The position numbers and the translations under genes are program-made. Shown here one piece after another: positions 5,763 through 7,443 of a stretch of 7,443 bases of DNA (its first letter is position 1; each line of letters opens with the position of its first letter). This stretch comes from an uncultured Eubacteriales bacterium (GTDB taxonomy: Bacteria > Bacillota > Clostridia > Oscillospirales > CAG-272): NCBI GenBank assembly GCA_900554225.1, contig USGH01000123.1, forward strand, positions 1-7,443, in the 5' to 3' direction. The notes under the pieces were generated by a model that saw only the letters and a program-made list of their open reading frames with translations, made no database searches and was not told the DNA's origin.

Positions 5763-7228
5763 TCCTCATTCTCCATTCCGAAATATTCCGCGAGGATCAT
5801 ATTGGCGTTACTTACCGCGTCGGCGAATCCGCTTGGATTTTCCGTCGTTGTCATGGCAGAGCGGATGAGCTGATACGTGCCTTTGCCAATGGTCGGATAG
5901 GCAGAACCGAACGCCAGCGCGAAATCAAACGAGGCGGTATCGAGGATCCGGTCGAGCATATCGACAGAAGCATTGTCCCGCAGTACGTGGTACATACTGT
6001 TTTCCACATACGCGTCGTACAGCGTACTGTAAGACAGCGCGTTGATGGCGGAGAGCAGGACGGAATCCATCTCGCCGTTGGTGGTGTTCAACGGAATGGT
6101 GAAAAGTAAGGTTGTATTGGCTACGAGTGTGCGGTACGAGCCTTTTTCCTCTCCCTTGGGCAGCGGTACGATTCCCCAGTCGCACGCGGCGTTGGTCAGC
6201 CATGGCGCGACGTAGAGATAATCGATGAGGAAAAGCGATTCTCCGCGGCTGAAGCATCCGGCAGCTCCGGCAGAGGAATCCGTGATGGCTTTGGGATCGG
6301 TGAGCAGCTTTCGTCCGGTTTCGATCGTTTTCTTTGCGGAATCCTCCGTGAAATGGACGATCGGGATGATTTTTTCACCGGAAAGCACAAAACGGTTGCC
6401 CATTGAGGTGTAGAGGAGATCCGGCAGTCTGGACGCGGTGTTCTGCGCCGTGACGGAATACGTGATGTCCGTGATTCCGGCAACGTAGGTGTAAAGCGCG
6501 TCCCACGTCCATTTGCCATCGCGTACCAGACGGTACGGCGTATCCATTCCGGCATTTTCTATAGCGTCCCGATTCACATAGACAGCGGAAAAATCGCCCG
6601 GCTCCACAGATGCCTGTCCCGCAATCGCCCAGGTGTTGTATCCAGCAGAGGAGGCAGACACAGATTCCTGATAGAAATAGGGCTTTGTCATATCGAGATA
6701 GGGCAGAGAGCGAAGATTGAACAGAACCCCGGCAGCCTTGAACGCACCAAGCTGATAGAGCGGCACCATCATGAAGTCGGAGTAATACGATCCGGAGGCG
6801 ACCGCTTTTTTGACCTCCTCGAGCATCACACCCGCGTCAGACTGCGCTGTGATGATGGATACGTCGTATATTTCCTCCAGCTTCTGGTTGCACGTATAAG
6901 CAAGCTGCGATACCGTGGTGCCAAGCTCATCCGGATAGAGATACGAGAAGGTCGGTGAGGTGATGAAAAACGCGGCTCCGTCAAAGGTAAGCTGTGGCAG
7001 TGCGGCCACATATGCTTCCCCTATCGCTGCGGAATCTTCCGTGGGGATATATTTTGTGAATGGCGTTGCAGTATCTACGGTGTACGATTCCGTCTCGCCA
7101 TGCCCGGTCTGGGGATTCCCCGGCGTGTCGCTCATATCGTTGACGACGACAAGCCCGCACCCGGATAACGACAGGGCGGAGGAGAGGAGAATTGCCGCGA
7201 GAGAACGGGAATAATTCCAGTTGCGCAT
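5759..7228 (-). CDS. Extracellular solute-binding lipoprotein (ABC transporter family 1-like)
   Basis: The 489-residue protein begins with a lipoprotein signal peptide: Arg-containing n-region, hydrophobic LAAILLSSALSLS, then lipobox LSGC (21-24) with Cys24 as the lipid-modified residue. It should be anchored on the outer face of the cytoplasmic membrane. The mature part has features of family 1 solute-binding proteins, which usually bind sugars or oligosaccharides: DFMMVPLYQLGAFKAAGVLFNL (151-172), an NRDAIENAG segment (219-227), DTPYRLVRDGKWTWDALYTY (229-248), WGIVPLPKG (351-359) and FGSAYPTIGKGTYQ (440-453). Start choice is uncertain. ATG 7228 gives a normal signal peptide, with AAAGG 13 nt upstream. 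ATG 7240 would add MVFF and leaves that motif only 1 nt away. No permease or ATPase gene is in the window. The stop overlaps the miaA start by 4 nt, which is an unusual partner. The ligand is unknown. Confidence 0.88.
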   Translation of the reverse strand: MRNWNYSRSLAAILLSSALSLSGCGLVVVNDMSDTPGNPQTGHGETESYTVDTATPFTKYIPTEDSAAIGEAYVAALPQLTFDGAAFFITSPTFSYLYPDELGTTVSQLAYTCNQKLEEIYDVSIITAQSDAGVMLEEVKKAVASGSYYSDFMMVPLYQLGAFKAAGVLFNLRSLPYLDMTKPYFYQESVSASSAGYNTWAIAGQASVEPGDFSAVYVNRDAIENAGMDTPYRLVRDGKWTWDALYTYVAGITDITYSVTAQNTASRLPDLLYTSMGNRFVLSGEKIIPIVHFTEDSAKKTIETGRKLLTDPKAITDSSAGAAGCFSRGESLFLIDYLYVAPWLTNAACDWGIVPLPKGEEKGSYRTLVANTTLLFTIPLNTTNGEMDSVLLSAINALSYSTLYDAYVENSMYHVLRDNASVDMLDRILDTASFDFALAFGSAYPTIGKGTYQLIRSAMTTTENPSGFADAVSNANMILAEYFGMENEE

Positions 7229-7271
7229 GAAAAAAACCATGCCTTTCTCAAATTACTGACATACACAATCT

Positions 7272-7300
7272 ATTATACCGGATTCCGTCGGCAAAATCAA
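7272..7300 (-). promoter_or_regulatory. Sigma-A promoter of the lipoprotein-miaA-methyltransferase unit
   Basis: On the minus strand TTGATT (7300-7295) and a perfect TATAAT (7277-7272) are 17 bp apart. The predicted start near 7265 gives a leader of about 37 nt to ATG 7228. No other promoter is obvious before miaA, so miaA probably depends on it. Confidence 0.75.
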
Positions 7301-7349
7301 TCCTGTACCTGTAAATAAATCGAGAAAATGTGCGAAAACGGAAAAATCC

Positions 7350-7378
7350 TTGACAAGGCAAACAACATCCGATATAAT
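7350..7378 (+). promoter_or_regulatory. Consensus sigma-A promoter directing transcription off the right edge
   Basis: TTGACA (7350-7355) and TATAAT (7373-7378) match the consensus fully with a 17-bp spacer. Transcription should start near 7385. The remaining 59 nt contain possible pairing (TTGCGC 7411-7416 with GCGCAA 7427-7432, and ACGCT 7391-7395 with AGCGT 7432-7436 as an alternative) and ATGATG at the very end. The gene or RNA it serves is outside the window. Confidence 0.8.
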
Positions 7379-7443
7379 ACAAATAGGAAAACGCTGATTT
7401 AAGGCTTTTTTTGCGCAAGACAATAGGCGCAAGCGTAATGATG

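Noticed and set aside
5148..5873. Plus-strand frame of 241 codons opposite miaA
   Set aside because: miaA is unambiguous on the minus strand; this frame has no start signal or motif.

Overview
The window looks like chromosomal DNA from a Clostridia-type Firmicute, plausibly from the Oscillospirales or a neighbouring gut lineage. The evidence is strong GGAGG-type ribosome binding sites, near-consensus sigma-A promoters (TTGACA-17-TATAAT), a tRNA gene without an encoded CCA, a family 1 solute-binding lipoprotein of the kind common in gut Clostridia, and a stand-alone Card1-like (DUF1887) protein. No phage, transposon, CRISPR array or rRNA was seen. The genus call is an inference from gene content only.

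Layout from left to right. Positions 1-533 (minus) hold the N-terminal 177 residues of a D-2-hydroxyacid dehydrogenase that runs off the left edge. Positions 549-1820 (minus) encode a 423-residue protein with a CARF-like N-terminal half and a PD-(D/E)XK nuclease-like C-terminal half; its stop codon touches the ribosome binding site of the dehydrogenase. Positions 1914-3347 (minus) encode a MATE-family multidrug/Na+ antiporter. A 240-bp divergent intergenic region carries opposing promoters for the MATE gene (minus) and for tRNA-Leu(CAG) (plus, 3588-3671). The tRNA is followed by its own intrinsic terminator and then by a hairpin that probably stops transcription from both sides. Positions 3802-4671 (minus) encode a class I SAM-dependent methyltransferase. 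Positions 4746-5762 (minus) encode MiaA, tRNA dimethylallyltransferase. Positions 5759-7228 (minus) encode a solute-binding lipoprotein whose stop overlaps the miaA start by four bases. The right edge holds a promoter for this lipoprotein operon and a consensus promoter pointing the other way, towards a gene outside the window.

The minus-strand genes form at least two likely transcription units: lipoprotein-miaA-methyltransferase, which converges on tRNA-Leu, and MATE followed by the Card1-like gene and the dehydrogenase, where the last two also seem to have their own promoter. The most interesting item is the Card1-like protein. It has no CRISPR context, an acidic residue where the CARF pocket usually has a basic one, and Ser in place of Glu in the ExK nuclease motif. 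It is also coupled to a metabolic enzyme. Together these suggest an effector-like scaffold used outside type III CRISPR signalling.
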